Part shown: positions 34,356 to 46,381 of the stretch, in pieces
How positions within the stretch are numbered: position 1 is the stretch's first letter
Layout: each line of letters starts with the position of its first letter
NCBI GenBank assembly: GCA_028753945.1
Contig: JAPNXP010000008.1
Span: 4,832,001 to 4,896,000, forward strand
DNA from: Hexactinellida sp. DTS-2022
Lineage: Eukaryota > Porifera > Hexactinellida
Length of the DNA stretch: 64,000 bases
Direction of reading: 5' to 3'
Position numbers and translations under genes: made by a program
The notes under the pieces: generated by a model
What the model saw: only the letters and a program-made list of their open reading frames with translations
Databases searched by the model: none
Told to the model about the DNA's origin: nothing

Positions 34356-37300
34356 ATGGACCCCTTGCCCCCTAGCGACCCCCCCGCCCCCTCCCAGCTG
34401 GAGGCCTTCCTGGGGTGGGCCAACCTCCGTCTGAGGGAGGCTGGCTTCCGGTCCCCCCTGCCCCCGGAGCGGCGGCAGCTACGGGACCTCTCCACCGACC
34501 TCTGCGACGGGGTTCTGCTCGCCGAGCTCTGCGGGGCCCTGCTGGCTCTGAGGGAGCCGCTGAAGATACACTACCAGCCCCGGGTACAGTCCCGGAGACT
34601 GGAGAACATACATACCTCTCTGACCGCTCTGCAGCTGCAGGGAGTGAGACTGCCGCAGATAGGTACACACCTGTTGTTGTTGTTGTTGTTGTTGTTGTTA
34701 TTGCTATGCTATGCCCCCAGGAGCAGAGGAGATCCTGAGAGGGGACCTCCGGGCCGTGACGGAGCTGCTCTGGAGTCTGATAGTCCGCTATCAGCTGTCC
34801 GGCGACGCGAAGAGACCCGCCACTAAGAAGTCAGTCCTCGCCTGGATACGCGCAGCCCTGCCGACTGAAAACGTAACTATACTCAGCTAGTTCTATTTAT
34901 AGATTTACATTCCATGTCTCCAGATACCGGACCTAGCAACGAGCTGGAACGATGGAATGCTCCTCTCCAAGCTGATAGCCTATCTGGCGCCCACTTCGCA
35001 TACCTCGCTAGACCCTAGTAACCACACCTCTACCTGCGGAATGCTGCTGACTACAGCTAAGAGGTACTGGCCAGGGAACCGTCTACGGAGAAATAAAAAA
35101 TCCAAAATTGCAGCCTGTGCCGACGCATTTCCCTTTGGAGGCACTACATTTTGGTGGATGGGTGACTAGTAGTGCCTCCAAAGGAAAATACTTTCGGCAC
35201 AGGCTGCAATTTGGGATTTTTTGACATGTCTTGACGCCTCTGGGTGTGGCTATAACATATCCATGGTACTTATCCTGTGGTAGGGAGCTCGGAGTTCCGG
35301 ACATAATCTCAGCGGAGTCCCTCAGCAGCGCCGCCCTCTCGGAGGAGGCTCTCTGCACATACCTATCGCTCTTCTCGGTTGCCATGAGCGGGTCCCTGCT
35401 CCAGTGGCTGCGGGGCCTGTTGGGAGCGGCGGCCCCGCGGGCACTCAGTCCGGAGGAGTGGCGGAACGGAGACCTCCTCGGGAGACTCGTGGCGGCCCGC
35501 AGCCCCCCCGGGGCCCCCGGACAGCAGAGGGACCTCTCGGACCTCTTCTCCATACTCAGAGACAGAATGGGTATGTGCCTATGTACCCCTATAGGTGCCC
35601 CTATGTTACCCTGTGTCCCTAGAGGTGTCGCCCCCCGTGACGGCCCGCGAGCTGCGGGAGGGGCTCTCGCTGCTGTCTCTACAGACGCTGCTGCTGCTCA
35701 TACGTCACGCCGGGACGGACAGCTGTCCCGGGGGCTGCGTGGCCGCGGGGAGGGGACTCCTGGTCGCGGCGGTGGGAGAGAGCGCCGCGTTCCTGGTGGA
35801 CACCCGGGCGGGCGGGCGGGGCCAGCTGCAAGTGGAGATCAGGTACCGCTAGGCGCCTATAGGGCCCCGCTTATTCTATTTATAGATACAGGAGCGGAGA
35901 GAGGCTGGAGCACGTTATGAGGGAGGATAAGAGGGTACACCAGGTGTCGTACCGGCCCGAGAGAGCAGGGGCCATAGCCGTAGACGTAATGTGGGGAGGG
36001 AAACACATTCCTAACTCCCCTTTCAGTGTCCTAGCTACGAATCCAGCTGCGGTTATGCTGGTAGAGAAGAACAGCGGGCAGAAAGAAATCCAGGTACTGA
36101 TTGGTGGATTTGTTTGCGACCCGATCACTTAGCTACGGTAGCTGTAATGTTATGCATTCTTGTGTGGCGCCAGGTTGCTAGGGAACACGAGGTGTTGGTG
36201 AGCGCGGAGGGGGCGGGGGAGGGCGCCCTGACGGGACAGGTCCTGTACCCCTCCCAGCAGCTGGAGACCCTGGAAGGTGTCAGGAGAGGAGCGGCGCTGT
36301 TCGCACTTGTTATCCTACCAAAGGTTAGTTGCTGTCGTGTTATAGGACCATGGATATACTGGTTTCTAGAGAGAGGGGGAGGTCACGCTGCACATTCTCT
36401 GGAACGAGAGTCCCATCGCGGACTCGCCGGTGCTGTTCTCTGCGCTGCCGCCGCCCGCCTACAGTCTGGACCCCGGGGCGCCCCCTCGGGACCCGGGGTC
36501 CGGGGACCTGCTCCCGGTGCCGGTCCGAGAGGCCCTGTGTCTCTGCGTCCGGTCCAAGCGGGGCCGTCTCTCCCAGCTGAGCGCCGAGGTCCGGCACTCC
36601 TCCGGTCAGCTGCTGCCGGTGGCCATAGAGCCGCACAAGGGCTACAGCAACCTCTGGCTCACGCCCGATAGAACCGGTCTGTACCGGGTCTCGCTGCTGG
36701 CGGCCGGGGAGCACATCCCTGGTTCCCCGCTGTCCCTGCCGGTCTGCGACGCGAGTCAGCTGACTCTACTCTCCCCGCCTAATCTCCCGCGGTGCCTGCA
36801 GCTGGACTGCCCAATGGAGCTGTCGCTCTCCGCTGAGGGCGCGGGGCCCGCCCTACTCGCCTTCCTCTGTCAGCGGGGCGTACACTGCACTATAGGCGTA
36901 GCGGGGGATTCCATAGTGGCCACCCTGTTGCCGGGGAGCGTGGGGGAGCACGCGTGCAGTCTGAAGTGGGGCGGGCGGCACATAAAGGGGTCCCCCTTCA
37001 GGTACCCAGCAACGCAGCTGGCAACTGGAATGTGACGCCTGTCTGTAGAGTGACGGTGTGCGACATAGGACAGGTGTCCGTGAGCAGCGAGGTGTTGGAG
37101 GGGGAGCTGGCCGCGGTCGGAGAGGAACTCGAGTTCATAGTCCTGTTCGAACTGGCGGGCGCATCAGCTGATAATGACGTCACGCTGCGCGTATCGGCGC
37201 GGGGCCCCACTGCCGACTGCCCAGTAGAGACGCATGAGGAGTTAGTTATAGTTCCGTAGTTAGTTCCATTTGTAAGCAGACCACTGCTGCTCTATTCAGG

Positions 37301-40300
37301 GAACAGTTGCGTTTGTGTGCTAATATCCTTCCATACTCTTACCATTTGCTGTCTTGTTGTTGTTGTTGTTGTTTACTTGTTGTTGTGTAGGGGGCTCGGC
37401 CACACGGTAGCTAGCTTGACACCTCGAGAGGCGGGAGAACACCAGCTGGAGGTACTTTTGGGAGACATCGAGTTGGAACAGAGTCCCTTCTACTTCGACG
37501 TAGTCGCCAGCGACACCATGGATATCTCAGCCTACGGGAACGGACTCCTGCGCGCCGAGTCTGGTAAGTATATACCTCCGCATTCCTATGTGCCTAACCG
37601 GTTGCCACAGGGGCTGTATCGGAGTTCTTCATCCGGGCGCGGGAGGGGGCGGGGGGGCTCGAGGGGCGCGTTAATGTGCGCGTGCACTCCACGCACGGAG
37701 AGGTGCGGCACTGGCTCGAGGAGCGCGGAGAGGGCGACTACAGGGTCGAGTACACGCCCAAGCGGCCCGGCGCATACCTCGTGGAGGTGTCGCTAGACGG
37801 AGCGCACGTAGCAGGTAGGTAGCGCTTGGTTCCAATTGGAACTAACACGTGTGTAGGGTCCCCCTTCAAGGTTAGTGTGCACCCGGACCAGAGCGGGGAG
37901 TACACGGAGTGTCTGCTGTCCGGCCCGGCCCTAAATCCGGACAACAAGTTCACACTCGGACAGCCGGTCGACTTCACCGTGGACGCGACGCGCGCCCCGG
38001 CCGCACAGCTGGAGGTGTCAGCTGTTGGGGAGCGGGGGCTGGCGGCCCGCGTGGTCATGCACCAGTACCGACAGGGGTTCTACCAGGTCAACCTGGACCC
38101 CCCCGAGACCGGGCTCTACTCCGTGTCCGTCCGGTACGGAGAGAAGGAGTCAGCTGACTCCCCCTTCTCCGTAGAGATATCTCCCAGCGACACCGACCCC
38201 TCTCAGTGCCGGGCGTACGGACCCGGGCTAGAGCAGGCAAAGGTTAGTAGCCAGTCAGCTAGCTAGCCAGATAGTTAGCTAGATAGATAGTTAGCTAGTT
38301 AGTCAGCTAGCTATTTAGCTAGTCAGTTAGTTAGTCAGCTAGATAGTTAGTTAGCAAGCTAGATAGTTAGTCAACTAGCTATTTAGACAGCTAGTTAGTT
38401 AGTTAGATAGCTATATAGTTAGTCAGCTAGCTATTTAGACAGCTAGTTAGTTAGTTAGATAGCTAGCTAGTTAGTTATCTAGCTAGCTAGTTAGTCAGCT
38501 AGTTAGTCAGCTAGCTATCATCGGTAGGTGGGAGAGAGAACAGAGTTCTTAGTGTCTACGCACGCGGCGGGCCGCGGGGCGCTGGCCGTTACGGTGGAGG
38601 GCTTCGGGCGCTCCTTCGTTGTGTACGTGGATCCGACTGCGGAGGACGGCAAGCTGCTCTGCTGCAGATACAAACCGCAGAGCGCGGGCGCCTACAGCAT
38701 TGCGCTTAAGTGGTCGGGTCAGAACATTCCAGGTGAGTGCTGGTTGCTACGTAGCGACACGTGAGATAGGAATGTGTGTGTAGGGAGTCCTTTCGAGCTG
38801 GAGATCCGGGCCCGCGCCCCGGGGGAGGGGTCGGGGCTCTCGCTTGCGGACAGCCTAGCGGACTCGGTCCGACAGCCGCACCCCCCCGACCCGGAGGGGT
38901 ACCTCTCCTCGGACGACAACGCCTCTCTAGGGGACTACACGCGCCCCCCTCCCACCCCGCAGCCCCCTAGCGTGCCCCTGCCTCCCTCCCTACTCCCCCT
39001 GACACCTGTCTCCCCTATAACACCTATGCCACTTATGCCACAAATGCCACTTATGACACCTATGCCACCTGTGACAGCAGAGGTGACAACAGAGGGGAGA
39101 GAGGAGAGGGCGCCTCGGGGGCGCGTGCTAGCGCAGATATCTCAGTTCGAGAAGCAGGCCCGCTCTCAGCCGGCGGCGGGGCTGCGGGCCTCCGAGAAGT
39201 GGCTCTCTCTTCGGAGGGGGACCCAGGCCGCTGTCAGTCAGCTGACGGAGATTAGAGAGGAGACAGCTGTCGATAAAGTGGCAGAGAGAGGTGTTAATAA
39301 AGTGGCAGAGAGAGGTGTTGCTAAAGTGGCAGAGAGAGGTGTTACTAAAGTGGCAGAGAGAGGTGTTGCTAAAGCAGAGGAGACCGGGGCCGGTGATAGC
39401 ATAAAGAGAGGGGTCGTGAGCGGTTTGGTGAAACGGTCGGAAGATATTCAGCAGAGAGCGTCCGTATTCGGTGAGTAGCGCAGCTTCCGATTGGTGTGTA
39501 ACCAGCTGTTTAGAGTCTCCCTCGCTGCGACACCTCCGGGACGGCGCGCACGTAAGGCGCACCAAGGAACAGCTGAGCGATAAAGCCAAGCAGCCAGGGG
39601 CCCTGGATACGGGAGAGCCGCCCGGGAATGCAGTCGCCGGGAGGGCGCGCGAGAAAGTGAAACCGGCTGAGAAGGCGAAGAGAAAGTCAGCTGAGAAGAA
39701 AAGCAAGCGGGACACCGGCGCCAGCCTCGAGGCGGAGGAGAGCGATAAGCCGCGCAAGCGAGGAGAGACCAGGGATAAGAAGAAAGACAAAGGTAGAACT
39801 CGGTATCCATAGTCCGGTAGTTATCTGTTGTAGGTGCCAGCAAGCGGGGCGCGGAAACAGCTGAGAAGAATGTGTCTTTCTCCGCGGAAGTGGCGACTCA
39901 CCACATTCCTAAGGACAAGCAGAGGACCGGCCTATTCGGGATGTTTGAAAAGTTAGATTTGTTATACACTTTCTCTTGTATCATTTGTTTATCTATTTGT
40001 TTACTTCCCAGGAGGGACCAGAAGCAGCGGCGCCTGGGTCCGGGCCGCCAGCTATCCCCTGGCACGGTGCCCGCCAGCCTCCACCAGCAGCAGAAACTAG
40101 CGCAGCGGCACCAGCAGCTCTACCGCCCCCCCGGGCCCTACGCCCCCCAGATGCTCCCCTACTACCCCGTGCCGCAGTACGTGGTGTACCCCCCGGTCCC
40201 GTATCAGCCCCCTCAGGGCCCGTACCAGGGTCCCTATCAGGGGCAACAGACCCAGCGAAAGGGACCGCCCGGACACTTGGATAACTTCGCCGAACAAACC

Positions 40301-40315
40301 AATTTATACTACTGA
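34356..40315 (+). CDS. Filamin/jitterbug-like actin-binding protein
   Basis: There are 17 exons: 34356-34662, 34721-34872, 34924-35063, 35284-35570, 35623-35842, 35886-36093, 36174-36323, 36370-37001, 37049-37255, 37391-37563, 37611-37814, 37857-38242, 38528-38732, 38784-39470, 39514-39792, 39834-39951 and 40012-40315 (4659 nt, 1552 aa; phases consistent). Two calponin-homology domains open the protein (CDGVLLAELCG, KSVLAWIRAAL, SWNDGMLLSKLIAYL). A further CH-like stretch follows (LLQWLRGLLG, WRNGDLLGRLV), recalling the three CH domains of jitterbug. About eight filamin Ig repeats come next, several ending in GSPF-type motifs (IPNSPFSV, AGSPFKVSV, IPGSPFELEI). The C-terminal third is low-complexity: a Pro-rich block, about five KVAERGVx octads, Lys-rich sequence and a Tyr/Pro/Gln tail (YPVPQYVVYPPVPYQPP). 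Vertebrate filamins have 24 repeats, so this is short. Filamins crosslink cortical actin. Confidence 0.9.
35073..35230. mobile_element. Palindromic MITE family C copy in filamin intron 3
   Basis: Long inverted ends contain AAAAATCCAAAATTGCAGCC and GTGCCGACGCAT on the left, with the complement on the right (GGCACAGGCTGCAATTTGG). A second copy lies at 55853-55983. The preceding GGGAACCGTCTACGGAGAAA also recurs at about 56676. Confidence 0.8.
38250..38525. repeat. (AGTT/AGCT)n tandem repeat in filamin intron 12
   Basis: Degenerate TAGTTAGTCAGCTAGCTATT units fill the intron. Confidence 0.8.
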
Positions 40316-40378
40316 ACCTTTGTATTTATTTAGATTTTTATATTTATACGAACGCAAATTATATTCATTCTGTTAGCC

Positions 40379-40384
40379 AATAAA
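40379..40384 (+). terminator. Probable polyadenylation signal of the filamin-like gene
   Basis: AATAAA lies 64 bp after the filamin stop and before the NUMB stop (40467, opposite strand). Confidence 0.5.
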
Positions 40385-40466
40385 TATTATACAATTGTGT
40401 CCCTGGTCCGCCTGCAGAATGAAGACAGGATTCTAAAATAGCTACAAATGCGCATTTACAAAAGAG

Positions 40467-40724
40467 TCACAGGAACGGGTTCGTGTCCCCCGCGGGCAGG
40501 GCGGGCCCGGGGGGCGGCAGACTCGAGAAGGGGTTTAATTGGGCGGGGAACTGCGGCGGCGGCTGTGACGTAGGGAAGAGCGCGAAGGGGTCGAATGGGT
40601 CCGAGAGGGGCTTCTTCTTGGGGGAGGGCGCCGGGGCCCAGGGGTCCACAGCCTCGGGGGGCGCGTCGAAGGGGTTGCCGGGCAGAGAGCGGCGGTTAGC
40701 CCTGGCGGGAGCTGTAAGGAATAG

Positions 40725-40755
<31 letters not shown>

Positions 40756-42189
40756 TTGGAACTCACATGTGAAGTTAGTATCGAACCCCGGAAGAAGCAG
40801 ATTTGCCTTTGGAGAAGTTAGCATTTTCTGTCCGTTCATGTCTGTTGACTCCAGCAGCAGCTTGATGCTCCTAGCAACGACAGGGGTAGATAGGAATGCA
40901 GGGTACACTAGGGACTCACGTCTGCTTTGCGGCCGCCTCGCGGACCTCCATGCTCTCCTCCAGCAGGTCCCCGCGGGACCCGCCCAGCGGCCTCTGTCGC
41001 GGCGCCGTCCCGAAGTGGTTCTGCTCCCTACTGGTCCCCTCCAGGATCTGTCCGTGCGACCGCACCCGCCGGATGCTCAGCGGACCCTCGCTGCTATTAG
41101 CCTTTGTCAGGCCCCCTGGGGGCGGGAGGGTACCAGAGGGGGGCGGGAGGGTAACAGAAGGGGTCTGATTAGTACCAGAGGGTGTGGTACCCCCCAGAGG
41201 AGGGAGACCGGCCTTGAGACGCTCGCGCTGCTTCTTCTGGAGACAGGCTGTGAAGGCGCAGGCGCAGGCGTGACTCACTCTGTCTGCCTGCGGAATGTAA
41301 CACCTCTATTTATAGACTCAGGGTCCTAACGAGACTTACCGATACGCCTTTCTTGGTTACGAAAGCGTGGCAGACCCACTGCCGCGTGAAGCCGTCTCTG
41401 GAAATGTACGTGAATACCCGGTCGTTGCTAGGCAACGCGCAGCAGAATGAGACCTTCTCGATGGTCTGGTTTATGACGAGTGCCTAAGGAATGTGGTTAG
41501 TACAGGAATAGTATATAACAGCTGTTATACAGTACTAACAGCTGTTTGCTTACGTTTGCTTTCTCCTCCACGAAAGTGAGTCCGTGCGCGTAGATCCGCA
41601 GCTGGCCGCGGGTCTTGTTCTTCTTCTAGAGACACAGGTTATACGCATTCCTATACGCCACTGGGTTGCTAGGCAGCACTTACGTAAGGAATGTCTTTCA
41701 CTGCGTACTCGCAGATCTCCACGCCTCGGGCCTCGTCAACCGTGATCTCCCCCAACACCTAAATAACCGGTTTTGGAGCATGATTTTTGAAAATTTGAAT
41801 TTAGGAGCGCGAAAATTTTGAATCCTCTCCTATACTGTAACATTAATTTGTGATTAGGCGTATGAAAATTGGATCAGCCCAGGGATTAGGAGCGTATTTA
41901 CGAATGGCTGTATAATACACAGCATGGTATCCCTATGTAATACCGGTTATACCTAGTATCCCTATACAATACCGGTTATACACTAGTATCCCTATGCAAT
42001 ACCGGTTATACCCTACTATCCCTATGCAATACCGGTTATACCGCAGTATAAGGGGCTCCGTACCTTAACGGAGAAGGCGGCACAGCCGGTGAACACGAGC
42101 TCCTTGTCTTTCTCCCAGAGAGAGGACTCCTGCTTCTCGAGCTCCCGCGCCCGCCCCGCGTCCGACCGCTTCTTCTGGAACAGAGACAT
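40467..42189 (-). CDS. NUMB: NUMB endocytic adaptor
   Basis: NUMB is a cell-fate determinant that antagonises Notch through endocytosis. Seven exons: 42189-42064, 41758-41684, 41625-41554, 41483-41340, 41287-40920, 40870-40767 and 40711-40467 (1134 nt, 377 aa). The PTB domain spans about 20-165: VLGEITVDEARGVEIC, GLTFVEEKANALVINQ, TIEKVSFCCALPSNDRVFTY, DGFTRQWVCHAFV, SHACACAFTACLQKKQRER. The tail carries NPFDAPPEAVDPW, DPFDPFALF, NPFSSL and a C-terminal NPFL, motifs that bind AP2 (DPF) and EH-domain proteins (NPF). It is shorter than vertebrate NUMB (about 600 aa), mainly between PTB and tail. The start MSLFQKKRSD is the only ATG in the first exon frame. The gene converges on the filamin-like gene, with stops 151 bp apart. 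Confidence 0.94.
41424..41436. promoter_or_regulatory. X-box-like palindrome GTTGCTAGGCAAC
   Basis: A perfect 13-bp RFX-type X-box sequence inside NUMB exon 4. It encodes part of the PTB domain, so it may be coincidence. Confidence 0.2.
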
Positions 42190-43368
42190 GGTAGCTACCG
42201 GTATGGCTAGATGGAATGCTGAGGCTAGTGTGTAGAATAGGTTTAGCGAGGCGAGCGCGCTTTTATAGCAACTATTCATAGCAAGCGAACCATGCTATTC
42301 CATAGCAACGCTTACGGTAATGGAATGTGGACATTTCCATAGGCAGTTTATGCATAATTAGTTGTTGCACCACAGCAGTCGTGATTGATTGCGCAACATT
42401 ATTTCAAAATGAATTATTAATAATTACAAATTAGCTCCAAAACAGGATTCTGCCAGCTACATATCACATTTCTAACTTTTGTATTTCAATCCATTCATAC
42501 GAATACCACACTAATAGCATAGATGCAATAATATACGATCATACGTTATACGTTCGGGGAGCGTATAATGGATCATATATACGTATAATGGATCATATAT
42601 ACGTTCGAGCGTATAATCAACGTATAACAAATGGCCAACGTATGATACCATCATACGATGAAACTGAATTTAGTCAATTTAGTAAAAACTAAAACGTGAC
42701 TATTAGTGATGCTAAGGAAGACAGGTTTCTTCGATACATAACGTATGGTAACGTATAATGAACGTATAATGAACGTATGGTAACGTATGATAACGTATGG
42801 TAACGTATAATGAACGTATGATGAACGTATAATGAAAATCGTATAAAATCATTATACGTTATACGTCGTATGATGATTATACGTTTTGACCATATGATCC
42901 TCTAACGTATGATGGCATTATACGTTCACCTAACGTATAATGGCACCATATATACGTTATACGTTACGTATAATGCATCTATGACTAATAGAAGCTATCA
43001 TAGGATAGTTACGTATCTGGATAAATGGAATTTAGAGGGCCCCATTCAACCATTTGGGTTTATAAGGATTTACACAAATACCAACTAATTAGTCAGATAA
43101 TTAATTTGTTGTTATTTGCTAATTGGCTTGCCAATAACATGAGAACTCTGGTAAGAATACACTTAACACTCGCAGCAGATTCCTACCAATGTTGTTGTTA
43201 CTTAACCCTAGGGGTGAACTGCATTATCCGTAAGCAATTAGCTACTAACACAGGTGACTAATTATAGCTAGCTTAGATGGCTCGTATATCACGAGGGGAT
43301 TGAGTTACAAGTATGCGTATAGTCCGTATTTATTGGCAGAGCGCTCGCTAAATGCATTTCTTGATATT
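42190..43368. other. Intergenic DNA between NUMB and a small membrane-protein gene
   Basis: Contains the ACGTATAATG array at 42536-42985. The rest is AT-rich, with an unassigned 78-codon frame at 43025-43261 that shows no known domain. Confidence 0.5.
42536..42985. repeat. Array of ACGTAT motifs in both orientations
   Basis: Many copies of AACGTATAATG, AACGTATGATAACGTATGG and the reverse complement CATTATACGTT occur within 450 bp, giving strong hairpin potential. It lies in the divergent promoter space between NUMB and the small membrane gene. Confidence 0.75.
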
Positions 43369-44038
43369 ATGAATAATTCTGTTCTTTTGATATGTATTCT
43401 GGGGCTGGCTGTCTCAGCACAAGCAAGTGAGTCATTACGAGTGTGATTTGTTTGTTTGTTTGTTTGTTTACTTTGTATTATAGTGCTCCTGTCAGTCCCG
43501 ACAAACACCACCAATGGTTTGGTTTGCAAGAACGAATCCCTTAAAGTGGAGTGCAACAACGCAACGCAAACCGCACTCTATCCAGACGTCTGCTGCAACT
43601 TCGGAGCCGGCGACGTCTGTTGCGGAGAAATCCCGTGAGTTATATCCATGGTTATTCTTATTATATTAGTGTGTATGTATTAATACAGTGGGTGCCGGTT
43701 ATAAGCACATCGTCGGGAACTGCACTTGATGTTTTTATAACCGACATAAATTCTATAGGGTATATGGCAACCGTTTTCCAACATGGTGTTCTTATATCCG
43801 ACATATACTGTAACAATCCATGGTTATCCTTAGTACACTAGTATCCATGGTTATTACTATACTATTCCTTAGGGAGCTGGTTGGGATCATAGTGCTTGCG
43901 GTGGTGGCCTGCTGCGTGGCGTGCCTGTTGGTGCCGGTGCTGCTGCTGCTCTGCTGCTGCTTCTGTGTGGGGTCCGCCAGCTGCGGAGGGACCAGCAACA
44001 AGATGCGGATCGTAAAGTCCGGATACCAACGGGTGTAG
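43369..44038 (+). CDS. Small Cys-rich single-pass membrane protein
   Basis: Exons are 43369-43426, 43484-43634 and 43873-44038 (124 aa). Exon 1 is a signal peptide (NNSVLLICILGLAVSAQA). The ectodomain has seven Cys in a pattern with two CC pairs (VCKNES, VECNNAT, DVCCNFGAGDVCCGE) and several sequons. The membrane span is Cys-rich (VGIIVLAVVACCVACLLVPV, then LLLLCCCFC). The short tail ends SGYQRV. This is a Shisa-like layout, but family membership is not shown. Exon 1 length (58 bp) and phase match the small gene nested in STT3. Intron 2 holds a family A MITE at 43684-43812. AATAAA at 44137 is a likely poly(A) signal. Confidence 0.75.
43684..43812. mobile_element. MITE family A copy
   Basis: TACAGTGGGTGCCGGTTATA on the left and TTATATCCGACATATACTGTA on the right, with the internal CATCGTCGGGAACTGCA. 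Confidence 0.75.
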
Positions 44039-44260
44039 GAGTGATAACTATGCTGTGTGCTCTGTTTAACTGTTTTATTTGGGATTATATAATAACCTAC
44101 CAGTGAGGTATAGTATAGTTGTTGTTATTTACAAGAAATAAACAGGAATCAATCAGTGATCAAATACAAATAATAATAGTTGCTATCTACAAACTAAATA
44201 ATTACACTCCGATATACATATAAACCCAATAAAAACACCACGGATATTAACAGGGTCCAG

Positions 44261-44894
44261 CTAGCTAGTCAGGTCTGTGTCGGACACGGATAGTCTCAGC
44301 TGTTTCTCCAGCGGCGGCAGCTCCAGCTGTGAGGCCGGGTCCGGGGAGGCCGGCGCGCTCTGGGCCGGGAGCTGTCCGTCCGGGAGGCACAGCTCTGCGG
44401 TTAGGATGTCCGGTAGCGTGAGCTCACAGGGGGGCAGCCCGGCCTCCGGGGGCGGGGGGGCGGGGGGGCGCGACTTCTGGAACCTAGACTTGAAGACTGC
44501 GACAGCTGATAACAGAGAGCTGTGTGACAGTTATACTACTAGGATATCCATGGTACATGGTATATAATACAAAGTCATACAACAGTGCTATACTAACCTA
44601 CAGAGGTGGCTAATTACTTACAAACCTTTCGATAGTCCGGTTTTGCTGCGCGGCTTCTGGTTAAGGGTAGAAACGGTCTGAGTCAGGTCGGGGTCTGTGG
44701 GAGAGTCAGTCTCCAGGCTACCTGTGTTCTTCGCTAGATATAGCAACATGTCAACAACAACAACAACAACAATAGTTAACTAACAGAAAAATGAAAAAAA
44801 TCTCCTCCTTCTTTTGCTGTCCCCTCTCCTCTGGGCCTCAAGTGCATGCTGCCGCTTTGTTCTGTCAAGCTACACACAATAATAAGGAGACAAC

Positions 44895-44931
<37 letters not shown>

Positions 44932-46350
44932 CTCACTTCTAGTTGCAGTTGTCTCAACTTCAACTGCAGTTCCAGAGTATTCAGGTTTTCCCTGGTTATG
45001 ACGCTCCCTAGCGACTCGACTGGCGTACAGGTATGCGCCCTCTCAGTCTGCTCGGGTATCAGTTCCGGAGAAGCGGGCGGCGGGTCCGCGGATTTAGAAT
45101 CTTTGCGAATCTCCGCAGCGAATTTCTTGAATTTTGTGACAGCCAGCGCCACCTGGGCCACTTGGGAGAATTGAAAGTTGTTCCTCAATTCCTGCAATAT
45201 CCATAGTCCGGTAATACAATTATACAGCTCCCTACCTGATTAAACTTAAACTCACCAGAATCTCCGTTTGTGTTTTTGTGATCTCCGCCTCTATGTTACT
45301 GTCGGGGTCCCCCACAGTCAGCGACCAATTCAGATCCTATAACAGGTGTCAATGGCTATCCAGCACATCCAATTAGGCTAACCAGTAACTGGGGCTGTCT
45401 CTGCGCCGTGACGGTAGCGGTGTCCCTCGAGGCGGACCCGTTGGGATCTGGTCCCCCCATGACGAGGGACCAGATCTCGGTCTGGTTAACCTCTATGTTC
45501 TCAGCGGCCAGCTGCCACTCCTCCCTCAGCGCCAGGAAGGCGTCGGGGGGGAGGGTCTCCTTGTGTCGCTGCATCGCCTTCAGCTCCCTAACCAGTTTGG
45601 AGATGTCCCCTCTCCGCTCGCTGTCCAGCATCAGGCATTCTACACCAGCCAACAGGCAACAGTTAATAGGCAATAGTCAATAGCCAACAGGCCATTAGCA
45701 ACAGGCAATAGTCAATAGGCCATTAGCGACACGGCTTAACTCTGCAGCCAATAGTCAATAGGCCATTAGAGACACGGCTTAACTCACTCTGCAACAGCTT
45801 CCTGAAATCCGCGGGAAATGTGTCCGGTAAGGGAAGCGAAACCTTTCCTTTCGCGACCGCTATCGATACCATAATCTCGTTAATCTTTGTGTAGGGCACC
45901 ACCTGCACCAGCACCTCCCACAGCACGACACCTAGACTGAAGTACAGCTAGATAAGACAGACATAACCTAGACTGAAGTACAGCTAGATAAGACAGACAT
46001 AACCTAGACTGAAGTAAAGCTAGATAAGACAGACATAACCTAGACTGAAGTAAAGCTAGATAAGACAGACATAACCTAGACTGAAGTAAAGCTAGATAAG
46101 ACAGACATAACCTAGACTGAAGTACAGCTAGATAAGACAGACATAACCTAGACTGAAGTACAGCTAGATAAGACAGACATAACCTAGACTGAAGTACAGC
46201 TAGATAAGACAGACATAACCTAGACTGAATTACAGCTAGATAAGACAGACATAACCTAGACTGAAGTAAAGCTAGATAAGACAGACATAACCTAGACAGA
46301 AGTACAGCTAGATAAGACAGACATAACCTAGACAGAAGTACAGCTAGATA

Positions 46351-46381
<31 letters not shown>

